Assembly: GCA_050944915.1 (NCBI GenBank)
Contig: JBMNRY010000018.1
Location: 1 to 27,105, forward strand
Direction of reading: 5' to 3'
DNA from: JBMNRY01 sp050944915
GTDB taxonomy: Bacteria; Bacillota; Limnochordia; JAAZLZ01
Length of the DNA: 27,105 nucleotides
Notes under the pieces: model-generated
What the model was told of the DNA's origin: nothing
Seen by the model: only the letters and a program-made list of their open reading frames with translations
Databases searched by the model: none
In this document: one piece after another, positions 16,944-23,852 of the stretch
How the letters are laid out: each line of letters begins with the position of its first letter
How positions within the stretch are numbered: position 1 is the first letter of the stretch
Translations under genes and position numbers: made by a program

Positions 16944-17648
16944 ATGGGCGATGTTAACGGCGATTCCAGGGGATTTGTCCTAGCGCTGGTTGGAATTCTA
17001 GTTATCGTCGCCGGTGTCGCCTTTTTATACTCTCCCTTCTTTTGTATCCAGGATGTAATCATCGAAGGTTCGAGCCAGTTGACCCGGGAAGAAATCTTAT
17101 CAACCATTGGTCTTATTAGGCTGCAAAATATCTTCCGCTTCGATGTGGCCAATGCCCAGGCCCGGCTCAACTCCCTTCCCCAGGTCCATGAAGTGGAAAT
17201 CTCCCGGAAATTACCGAACAGATTAATCATCACCCTGCGAGAGCGTCGGCCGGTAGCAGTTCTGCCTTACGCGGAAGGTTTTTTGTTGGTTGACGCCGAT
17301 GGGCGGGTCTTAGGTCCTGCCCATGAGCCGAACCTGCCTGTTCTCAATGGAGTACCGCCGGTAACAATTCAAGTGGGGGAGATCTTGTCTTCCCGACCGG
17401 CCCAGTTGGGGGCCCGATTGGCCGGACTGTTTGAACCCGAGCTCCATGAAAGGCTCTCGGAAATCAATGTGGCCGATTTGAAGGATATACGGGTTTTGGG
17501 GAAAGGGCTGCAGGTGCGTTTTGGCCTAGGGACGGACCTGGAGCTGAAAATGGACGTGCTTACATCGATTTTATCTCGGATTCCCTCCGGTGCACGGGCC
17601 ACTATCGATTTACGGATTCCGAAAAGTCCTATTTTAGAGCAGCACTAA
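16944..17648 (+). CDS. ftsQ: cell division protein FtsQ/DivIB
   Basis: The 234-residue bitopic protein has a short cytoplasmic tail, a membrane segment (about 10-32), an extracytoplasmic POTRA domain (about 35-105, IQDVIIEGSSQLTREEIL through KLPNRLIITLRERRPVAVL) and a beta domain. FtsQ/DivIB joins FtsL and DivIC in the septal ring and regulates FtsWI. GGAGG lies eight bases before ATG 16944. ftsA is not found after it; a 114-bp gap leads to ftsZ. Confidence 0.93.
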   Translation: MGDVNGDSRGFVLALVGILVIVAGVAFLYSPFFCIQDVIIEGSSQLTREEILSTIGLIRLQNIFRFDVANAQARLNSLPQVHEVEISRKLPNRLIITLRERRPVAVLPYAEGFLLVDADGRVLGPAHEPNLPVLNGVPPVTIQVGEILSSRPAQLGARLAGLFEPELHERLSEINVADLKDIRVLGKGLQVRFGLGTDLELKMDVLTSILSRIPSGARATIDLRIPKSPILEQH

Positions 17649-17762
17649 TGGAGGAGGAAAAAGGAGACTGGCTTTGTTGTGTGGAAGTATTTGTCCAAAA
17701 AGGAAAAGGGTGCTTATTAGCTAACGATAAATCTGTGCCCTGGGCGAAGGAGGACGTTTCCT

Positions 17763-18806
17763 ATGTTCGAGTTTGACTCGGAAAACGGGCATTTCGCTAA
17801 TATTAAGGTGGTCGGAGTGGGTGGAGGCGGCAGCAACGCGGTGAACCGGATGATCGACTGCGATCTTCGGGGAGTGGAGTTCATCGCGATGAATACCGAT
17901 GCCCAGGCTTTGATGGTTTCTAATGCGACCCACAAGGTACGTTTGGGTGAAAAACTAACTAAGGGTTTAGGAGCTGGTTCCAACCCGGAAATCGGCCAGA
18001 AGAGCGCCGAGGAAAGTCGGGAAGAGATTCGTCAACTCCTAGAAGGTGCCGATATGGTCTTTATCACCGCTGGTATGGGTGGTGGAACCGGTACAGGAGG
18101 TACACCGGTGGTGGCTGAAATCGCCAAGGAGGTCGCCGCTTTGACCGTCGGGGTGATCACCAAGCCCTTTAGTTTCGAAGGTCGCCGACGGCAGCAGCAG
18201 GCAGAAATGGGGGTGGATAACCTCCGGGATAAGGTAGATACCTTGATTACCATCCCTAATGATCGGCTTTTGCAGGTGGTGGAGAAACGGACCTCTATCG
18301 TCGATGCCTTTAAGATCGCCGACGATGTCTTACGTCAAGGGGTCCAAGGCATTTCCGACTTGATTACTGTTCCGGGCTTGATCAACCTGGATTTCGCCGA
18401 CGTGCGAACCATCATGACCGATGCCGGTTCCGCCTTGATGGGTATTGGACGAGCCAATGGGGAAGACAGGGCCATCAAGGCCGCCCGGGCGGCGATTTGT
18501 AGTCCCTTGTTGGAAACAAGTATCGACGGTGCTAAAGGAATTTTGCTCAATATTACCGGAAGCTCCAATTTAGGGCTGCTGGAAGTTAATGAAGCGGCGG
18601 AGATCGTGGCTGAAGCAGCCGATCCCGATGCCCATATTATCTTTGGGGCCGTCATCGACGAAAGTCTAGAGGATGAAATCCGGGTTACGGTAATCGCCAC
18701 CGGTTTTGAGGAAAAACGTTCCTCTTCGGGCCTCGGCAATAATATGGATATTAAGCCTTTTGCTAGCGATGAGTTGGACATCCCTGCCTTTTTAAGACGG
18801 CGCTAG
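17763..18806 (+). CDS. ftsZ: cell division GTPase FtsZ
   Basis: FtsZ polymerises into the Z-ring at mid-cell or polar septa. The 347-residue protein has GVGGGGSNAVNRMI (18-31), the tubulin signature GGGTGTG (106-112) in the nucleotide pocket, and the catalytic T7 loop NLDFADVRTIM that completes the GTPase site of the next subunit. The C-terminal linker is short, ending in the conserved peptide DELDIPAFLRRR that binds FtsA, SepF and other anchors. The signature is followed by Gly-Thr-Pro where Ala-Ala-Pro is common. AAGGAGG lies nine bases before ATG 17763. The stop is one base from the convergent sigE stop. Confidence 0.98.
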   Translation: MFEFDSENGHFANIKVVGVGGGGSNAVNRMIDCDLRGVEFIAMNTDAQALMVSNATHKVRLGEKLTKGLGAGSNPEIGQKSAEESREEIRQLLEGADMVFITAGMGGGTGTGGTPVVAEIAKEVAALTVGVITKPFSFEGRRRQQQAEMGVDNLRDKVDTLITIPNDRLLQVVEKRTSIVDAFKIADDVLRQGVQGISDLITVPGLINLDFADVRTIMTDAGSALMGIGRANGEDRAIKAARAAICSPLLETSIDGAKGILLNITGSSNLGLLEVNEAAEIVAEAADPDAHIIFGAVIDESLEDEIRVTVIATGFEEKRSSSGLGNNMDIKPFASDELDIPAFLRRR

Positions 18807-18807
18807 T

Positions 18808-19524
18808 TTATTCGAGCCGTTTAATCTCTTTGTACAGTTTTCGCAAGATCTTTTTTTCCAAGCGGGAAATATAAGATTGGGAGATACCCAGAAGGTCAGC
18901 TACTTCCTTCTGGGTTTTTTCTTTGACGAATCGTTCTTTGACGATCCGTTTTTCCCGGTCGGTTAACTTGGTTAGGGCTCGCTCTAGGATTATCCGGTCC
19001 GTTTGTTCTTCGATATGTTTGATGACATCGCTTTCCACCCCTAAAACATCGGATAGGAGGAGTTCATTGCCGTCCCAGTCGGTGTTGAGGGGTTCATCGA
19101 AGGATACTTCGGCACGGGTTTTATTGTTGCGCCGCAAATACATGAGGATTTCATTTTCAATACAGCGGGAAGCATAGGTGGCCAGTTTGATCTTCTTACT
19201 GGGGTCGAAGGTGTTTACGGCTTTGATGAGGCCTATGGTTCCGATGGAAACCAGATCTTCAATGGAGATCCCCGTATTATCGAATTTCCGAGCGATATAA
19301 ACGACCAGACGTAAATTCCGTTCGATTAGGGTTCCTTTAACCGAAGTGTCGCCATCCTGAAGCCGCAGCAATAACCCCGCTTCTTCTTCGGTGGTTAAAG
19401 GGGGTGGCAGTACTTCGCTGGAGCCTACATAATGAATGGTCTGAGGTGCGATTCCCAACAACTGCAATAGGCGGATGATAGACAATTTAGCAAATAATTT
19501 AAATCTTTCCCTTATGGGTAACAT
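18808..19524 (-). CDS. sigE: RNA polymerase sporulation sigma factor SigE (pro-sigma-E)
   Basis: Sigma-E is the first mother-cell-specific sigma factor, made as an inactive precursor. The 238-residue protein starts with a basic, hydrophobic pro-sequence (MLPIRERFKLFAKLSIIRLL) that leads to the cleavage region HYVGSSEVLPPPLT. Then come region 2 (IERNLRLVVYIARKFDNTG, LVSIGTIGLIKAVNTFDP, KLATYASRCIENEIL) and region 4 with the helix-turn-helix TQKEVADLLGISQSYISRLE. I chose ATG 19524 because AAAGGGGGCGG precedes it and the pro-sequence length then matches the family. The frame extends to 19584. It overlaps the end of spoIIGA by 26 bp. Confidence 0.96.
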   Translation of the reverse strand: MLPIRERFKLFAKLSIIRLLQLLGIAPQTIHYVGSSEVLPPPLTTEEEAGLLLRLQDGDTSVKGTLIERNLRLVVYIARKFDNTGISIEDLVSIGTIGLIKAVNTFDPSKKIKLATYASRCIENEILMYLRRNNKTRAEVSFDEPLNTDWDGNELLLSDVLGVESDVIKHIEEQTDRIILERALTKLTDREKRIVKERFVKEKTQKEVADLLGISQSYISRLEKKILRKLYKEIKRLE

Positions 19525-20500
19525 CGATAGTCCGCCCCCTTTGATGTATTTCCTCAGATAACTGAAATTGTCCGACATCGACACCTTCCCTTGTCAGGGG
19601 CGCGGCGATTAATTGCGGGTGTATTAAAGCCTTATAAAATCCATCGGGACATAATTTCTCCGGTGAGAGGCCGATGATTTGTCCTTTGCTCAAAGGAATG
19701 CGCTGCTCTCCATTGAGCATGGAAACCTCCTGGACCCGGAAACCGAGGAGCATCCCTTGGGCCTGACCGATGCTGCGAAAGGGTAGTAAGCGCACTTTGG
19801 CCGACCATTCCCGGGGTAATTCATGGAGATGATCCAACTTACCCTTGGCTAGTTCCTCCACCCCCTGGGAGATGGCCGGGGGAAGCAGAGGTTTGAGGGC
19901 CTCATGTTCGACGATGATTACCGGTTGCCTGGAGAGGGGATCCTGCAGTCTATTCCCGGAGTCCACCAGTGCGTTCACCATGATCGATTCTTCCCCCAGA
20001 TCGATTAACAAGGTGATCTGGTAGAGATGCTGCCAGATCTGTTTTTGGATTAATCCCCAACCGAGCTCCGCCATGATCAAGAGAACGCCCAGCGAGGTGA
20101 GGGAACCGAAAAGGATCTGGGGTTGGTAGGGATTGCCGAAAAGGTAGGTCGAGACCAACAGGCCGGCACCGCCCGCGGTGAGGAAAATCAAGTGGAAATA
20201 ACCGATGATGGGCAGATATTGGCCCCGGGGCACAGGATGAAAGGTGATGCCCAACATAGACAGGGAGATGAGCAGCATCATCACCGGTGAACTAAGCCAA
20301 CCATAAAAGGGAATAATACCGTAGAAGGCCAAACGATGGGCGAGAAAATAGAGGGTCCCCCAGCCGGCTCCCCACAACAGGCGGGATCTTTGCGCCGGGA
20401 GTTGTGTGATTTCCCTGGTGGCCCACAACAGAAGGAAATCGAATAGGAAGTTAATTCCTGCAACGAGGAAAAGCTGATCCAGATAGATGACATAGGCCAT
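19499..20500 (-). CDS. spoIIGA: sigma-E processing peptidase SpoIIGA
   Basis: SpoIIGA is the septal-membrane aspartic protease that removes the pro-sequence of sigma-E when signalled by SpoIIR. The 333-residue protein has an N-terminal half with about five membrane segments (1-165) and a cytoplasmic protease half with VDSGNRLQDP and the catalytic Asp180, close to Asp183 of the Bacillus protein. It ends with the family's IGLSPEKLCPDGFYKALI region. ATG 20500 follows GGGGAGGTGAG. It shares an operon with sigE, as is usual, but the pair is reversed relative to ftsZ and sigG. Confidence 0.95.
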   Translation of the reverse strand: MAYVIYLDQLFLVAGINFLFDFLLLWATREITQLPAQRSRLLWGAGWGTLYFLAHRLAFYGIIPFYGWLSSPVMMLLISLSMLGITFHPVPRGQYLPIIGYFHLIFLTAGGAGLLVSTYLFGNPYQPQILFGSLTSLGVLLIMAELGWGLIQKQIWQHLYQITLLIDLGEESIMVNALVDSGNRLQDPLSRQPVIIVEHEALKPLLPPAISQGVEELAKGKLDHLHELPREWSAKVRLLPFRSIGQAQGMLLGFRVQEVSMLNGEQRIPLSKGQIIGLSPEKLCPDGFYKALIHPQLIAAPLTREGVDVGQFQLSEEIHQRGRTIDVTHKGKI

Positions 20501-20573
20501 GAACTCACCTCCCCTGGGTTCCTCCCCTCATATTAGTAAAGTCCCGCGATGATTCCTTCTTTAATTATGGGCA

Positions 20574-20602
20574 GTATAACCTGGAAGATTGGTGGCAATA
20601 AT
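20574..20602 (+). promoter_or_regulatory. sigma-F/sigma-G type (forespore) promoter of sigG-spoIIR
   Basis: GTATA (20574-20578), 15 bp, then GGCAATAAT (20594-20602) matches the consensus GYWTA-N15-GGNRANANTW in all but the last base. Transcription would begin near 20609, 30 bp before the sigG start. Forespore sigma factors drive sigG in Bacillus, so site and gene agree. Confidence 0.8.
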
Positions 20603-20638
20603 GTGAACACAAGGGATTTTGGAGGAGGGACGTGCCCG

Positions 20639-21412
20639 GTGAATAAAGTTGAAATTTGCGGTGTGAATACCTCCAAACTACCAGTCCTTTCCAGTAGCAA
20701 AATGCGGGAGCTTTTGGTGCGCTTGCGGGATGGAGATGAAAAGGCCCGGGAAGAGATGGTACAGGGGAATCTACGGCTGGTCTTAAGCGTCATCCAACGA
20801 TTTAATAACCGGGGAGAATATGTTGACGATCTCTTTCAAGTGGGCTGTATCGGGCTGATGAAAGCCATCGATAACTTCGATCTCAGCCAAAATGTTAAGT
20901 TCTCTACCTATGCTGTACCGATGATCATCGGCGAAATCCGCCGCTATTTGCGGGATAATAACCCTATTCGAGTTAGCCGCTCCCTGCGGGATATCGCCTA
21001 TAAAGCACTGCAGGTTCGAGATAGCCTGGTTAACAAATACAGCAAGGAACCGACCATCGGCCAAATCGCCGCGGAGCTAAAACTACCCCGGGAGGAAGTC
21101 GTCTTTGCCTTAGATGCCATCCAAGAACCGATCTCTCTTTTTGAACCGATTTACCATGATGGGGGAGATCCGATTTTTGTCATGGATCAGATCAGTGATG
21201 ACAAAAATCAAGATGTCAGCTGGTTAGAGGGGATTTCCATCAAGGAGTCCCTCAGTCGGCTCAACGAGCGGGAAAAGCTGATCCTTACCAAACGCTTTTT
21301 CGAAGGAAGGACCCAAATGGAAGTAGCTCAGGAAATCGGTATCTCCCAAGCCCAAGTGTCGCGGCTGGAAAAGGCCGCCTTAAAATATCTTAGAAAGCAA
21401 ATGAGCAGCTAG
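20639..21412 (+). CDS. sigG: RNA polymerase sporulation sigma factor SigG
   Basis: Sigma-G is the late forespore sigma factor. From GTG 20639 the protein is 257 residues and begins MNKVEICGVNTSKLPVL, the conserved SigG start. GGAGGAGGGA lies eight bases upstream. The frame extends to 20549, but that extension would cover the promoter at 20574-20602 and has no family similarity. Region 2 (QGNLRLVLSVIQRFNNRGEY, VDDLFQVGCIGLMKAIDNFD, KFSTYAVPMIIGEIRRYLRD), region 3 (NPIRVSRSLRDIAYKAL) and region 4 (TQMEVAQEIGISQAQVSRLE) are all present. spoIIR follows 13 bp later. Confidence 0.97.
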   Translation: MNKVEICGVNTSKLPVLSSSKMRELLVRLRDGDEKAREEMVQGNLRLVLSVIQRFNNRGEYVDDLFQVGCIGLMKAIDNFDLSQNVKFSTYAVPMIIGEIRRYLRDNNPIRVSRSLRDIAYKALQVRDSLVNKYSKEPTIGQIAAELKLPREEVVFALDAIQEPISLFEPIYHDGGDPIFVMDQISDDKNQDVSWLEGISIKESLSRLNEREKLILTKRFFEGRTQMEVAQEIGISQAQVSRLEKAALKYLRKQMSS

Positions 21413-21425
21413 GGGGGGTGTACAT

Positions 21426-22121
21426 ATGAAGGGGCGGGATCCTTTCCAGGTACGCCTGATCATCACGGTAGCTATGATGGTGACCATGTTCGCCGGCTTC
21501 GCCGGTTTATGGGGTTTTTTTAATACCGGAGGAGGTTCACCTTTGGCCTTTACCCGGGATAATCTCCTGCGCTTACATGTGGTTGCCCATAGCAATTCCG
21601 TCCTAGATCAAGAGGCCAAGTTGGAAGTTCGGGATGCCATATTGCGGGAAGTCGAGCCTTTATTAGACGGCGTCTCCACCGGAGAGGAGGCCCAAAGGAT
21701 CATCCGCGACCATTTGCCCCGGCTAGAGCGGGCGGCCCGGATTACCCTTGCCCAAGGGCCTACGGGGGATAGACCGGTGGAGCTTCAGTTAGATCGCTTC
21801 GCCTTCCCCCACCGCAATTATGGGTCTTTGGCCTTGCCTGCGGGGGAATATGATGCTTTACGGGTAGTTATCGGCGATGGCGCCGGGGAAAACTGGTGGT
21901 GTGTTCTCTTCCCACCCCTTTGTTTCCTCGAGGAAGAGGTGGTGGCGGTCCAACCGGTGGAGGAGGATGGGGAACAGATAATTTATGCTTTGCGCTGGAA
22001 AACCTGGGAAAAAATGGCCACCGCCCTGGAACCTTGGGGCCAGAAGGCCCTTGCTGCAGGAAAAGAGGGTTTAGCCAATCTTCTCTTAGCCATCCCCCTT
22101 TGGCAATTTTCGGGAGAATAG
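21426..22121 (+). CDS. spoIIR: stage II sporulation protein R (SpoIIR)
   Basis: SpoIIR is made in the forespore, exported into the intermembrane space, and triggers SpoIIGA to process pro-sigma-E in the mother cell. The 231-residue protein has an N-terminal export/membrane segment (about 10-32) and the family blocks LLRLHVVAHSNSVLDQEAKL, EYDALRVVIGDGAGENWWCV and LFPPLCFLEE. ATG 21426 follows GGGGGGTG. It lies immediately after sigG with no terminator between, so both should be read from the forespore promoter, and a strong terminator closes the unit. In Bacillus spoIIR is a separate sigma-F gene, so this linkage is informative. Confidence 0.95.
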   Translation: MKGRDPFQVRLIITVAMMVTMFAGFAGLWGFFNTGGGSPLAFTRDNLLRLHVVAHSNSVLDQEAKLEVRDAILREVEPLLDGVSTGEEAQRIIRDHLPRLERAARITLAQGPTGDRPVELQLDRFAFPHRNYGSLALPAGEYDALRVVIGDGAGENWWCVLFPPLCFLEEEVVAVQPVEEDGEQIIYALRWKTWEKMATALEPWGQKALAAGKEGLANLLLAIPLWQFSGE

Positions 22122-22142
22122 TCCTTTCCTTGGCCCTACCAA

Positions 22143-22174
22143 AAACCACCAACCCCTTGGTGGTTTATTTTTTT
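22143..22174 (+). terminator. Rho-independent terminator of sigG-spoIIR
   Basis: AAACCACCAA (22143-22152), loop CCCC and TTGGTGGTTT (22157-22166) form a perfect 10-bp stem followed by ATTTTTTT. It cleanly ends the sporulation operon. Confidence 0.95.
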
Positions 22175-22241
22175 GACACATGCTCACCACCCCGGACATA
22201 GATTTATGATGGGGGTCTAGGCCCAGAATGGTGGTGGGGAA

Positions 22242-22496
22242 ATGCTGATCAAGGCATCGGAATTAAGACTATTAGATGTCATTAACTTGGCCGACGGTCG
22301 AAAATTGGGGCATGTGATCGATTTAGACTTAGATGCCGATACAGGACAGATCAATGCCCTGATTCTAGCGGGTGCCGGCCGCCTATTCTTTCTCTTCCAA
22401 CGGGGCCATGATGTGGAAATCCCCTGGTCTAAAATTCTACGTATCGGTGTCGACGTGATCCTAGTCGATATTCAAGAAAACAGGGGTCACAGCTAG
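22242..22496 (+). CDS. YlmC/YmxH-family PRC-barrel protein, sporulation-associated
   Basis: The 84-residue protein resembles the YlmC/YmxH family, a PRC-barrel-like small beta domain found in spore formers: LLDVINLADGRKLGHVIDLD, DADTGQINALILAG and DVEIPWSKILRIGVDVILVD. The biochemical role is not established; family members are annotated as sporulation proteins. GGTGGGG lies just before ATG 22242. A TTGACA at 22173-22178 overlaps the preceding T-tract but has no good -10 at the right distance. nrdR and its own promoter follow. Confidence 0.85.
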   Translation: MLIKASELRLLDVINLADGRKLGHVIDLDLDADTGQINALILAGAGRLFFLFQRGHDVEIPWSKILRIGVDVILVDIQENRGHS

Positions 22497-22523
22497 ACGG
22501 CACCGGCGGCCCTTGGTTATAAT
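22494..22523 (+). promoter_or_regulatory. probable sigma-A promoter of nrdR
   Basis: A perfect TATAAT (22518-22523) has TAGACG (22494-22499) as a partial -35 at 18-bp spacing. It lies just after the YlmC-family stop and 34 bp before the nrdR ATG. A TATACT at 22534-22539 is a weaker alternative -10. Confidence 0.5.
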
Positions 22524-22557
22524 TAAGGTAAAATATACTAATATTAAGGGGATTAGG

Positions 22558-23028
22558 ATGCGCTGTCCTTATTGTCAAAGGGAAGGAAGCCGGGTGATCG
22601 ATTCCCGGTCGACCGATGGCCACAATTCCATCCGGCGGCGACGGGAATGCCTCCATTGCAAAGAACGCTTTACGACCTATGAACGATGGGAAGAAGGCCC
22701 TCTGTTGGTCGTCAAAAGGGACGGCCGCCGGGAACGTTTCGACCGGACGAAGATCCTCAACGGGGTCCTCAAAGCCCTGGAAAAAAGGCCGGTACCTATG
22801 GAACAGGTCGAAAAGATGATCGATGACATCGAGCTCCAATTGCGCCGACCGGGGGAGCGGGAAGTGGCTAGTGTGACCATCGGTGAGTTAGTCATGGAGC
22901 ATTTACGGCGGCTCGATGAAGTTGCTTATGTGCGTTTTGCCTCGGTCTACCGCCAGTTTAAGGATATTAATCGCTTTATCGAAGAGTTGGAAAAATTGCT
23001 GCCTCCCCAAGGGGAGAAGGAGGGCTAG
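22558..23028 (+). CDS. nrdR: transcriptional repressor NrdR
   Basis: NrdR senses ATP/dATP and represses ribonucleotide reductase genes. The 156-residue length is exact for the family. The N-terminal zinc ribbon uses Cys3, Cys6, Cys31 and Cys34 (MRCPYC and ECLHC). The ATP-cone domain follows (VVKRDGRRERFDRTKILNGV, about 50-140) and ends with YVRFASVYRQFKDINRF. I start it at ATG 22558 (MRCPYC), although the frame extends upstream to 22513, because the family always starts here and the extension covers the promoter. No reductase gene is present in the window, so its targets are elsewhere. pgeF starts two bases after its stop. Confidence 0.97.
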   Translation: MRCPYCQREGSRVIDSRSTDGHNSIRRRRECLHCKERFTTYERWEEGPLLVVKRDGRRERFDRTKILNGVLKALEKRPVPMEQVEKMIDDIELQLRRPGEREVASVTIGELVMEHLRRLDEVAYVRFASVYRQFKDINRFIEELEKLLPPQGEKEG

Positions 23029-23030
23029 CC

Positions 23031-23804
23031 GTGTACCAGCTCCGGGATTATCCACCGCTGAAATTATATGTTTTACCTTGGGAAGGAGCCCGAGCCTACT
23101 TTACCACCCGGTGGGGAGGGGTCAGTCAAGGCCCCCTGGCCGGCTTGAATCTCGGAGGAACGGTCGGCGATCAGCCCGCCAACGTCGAGGCCAACTGGCG
23201 TCAATTAAAGGAGACCTTGGGGCTAAGGGATTTAGCCCACATCAGTTGTGAGCAAGTCCACGGTGACCGGGTCCAGGTTGTGGAAACAGACCATCTGCCA
23301 CCACCAGACCAAAGAAAAATCTTTCCCGCCACCGATGGGTTGGTGACTAATTTGCCAGGGGTATTGCTAACCAGCTTGTATGCCGATTGTGTGCCCCTGG
23401 TCTTTTTCGATCCCCAAAGGAAGGTCATCGGCATGGCCCATGCCGGCTGGCGGGGAACGAAGGCTGGAATCGGTCTTAAGACCTTAGAGCTAATGGGCGA
23501 AACCTTCGGCACCGAACCCCGCCATTGCTTGGTTGGCATCGGCCCTTCCATCGGCCCCTGTTGTTATCGGGTAGGGGAGGAAGTAGCCCGAGGCTTCCCC
23601 GCAGAGACGATCCAAAGGAGGGAAGATGGCTACTACCTCGATTTGTGGAGGGCCAATAGGACGCCCCTCATCGAGGCGGGCATCCTGCCGAAGAATTTGG
23701 CTAAGGCAGAGCTTTGTACTTGCTGTCGTTCCTCCCTCTTTTATTCCCACCGGGCCTCCCAGGGGCGGGGGGGCCGAATGGCTTCCTTAATCCTCCTTAC
23801 CTAA
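23031..23804 (+). CDS. pgeF: PgeF/YlmD (YfiH) family multicopper-oxidase-like protein
   Basis: The 257-residue protein belongs to the LACC1/YfiH/YlmD family (Pfam Cu-oxidase_4, also called peptidoglycan editing factor or polyphenol oxidase). Members have been shown to act on purine nucleosides and, in E. coli, to prevent misincorporation of Ser for L-Ala in stem peptides. The metal/active-site pattern is present: SCEQVHGDRV, SLYADCVPLVFFD and MAHAGWRGT, then GPSIGPCCYRVGEEV and CTCCRSSLFYSHR. It starts with GTG 23031 after AAGGAGG, close to the nrdR stop. Which of the proposed activities applies cannot be told here; the nearby wall genes would fit the editing role. Confidence 0.92.
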   Translation: MYQLRDYPPLKLYVLPWEGARAYFTTRWGGVSQGPLAGLNLGGTVGDQPANVEANWRQLKETLGLRDLAHISCEQVHGDRVQVVETDHLPPPDQRKIFPATDGLVTNLPGVLLTSLYADCVPLVFFDPQRKVIGMAHAGWRGTKAGIGLKTLELMGETFGTEPRHCLVGIGPSIGPCCYRVGEEVARGFPAETIQRREDGYYLDLWRANRTPLIEAGILPKNLAKAELCTCCRSSLFYSHRASQGRGGRMASLILLT

Positions 23805-23852
23805 AGGTACTGGCGGGATTGATGCCGAATACCATGTTGGAAGGTGGTCATG

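Noticed and set aside
22173..22210. TTGACA at 22173-22178 as promoter of the YlmC-family gene
   Set aside because: The perfect -35 overlaps the T-run of a terminator, and no TATAAT-like hexamer lies 16-18 bp downstream; TATGAT at 22205-22210 is 26 bp away.
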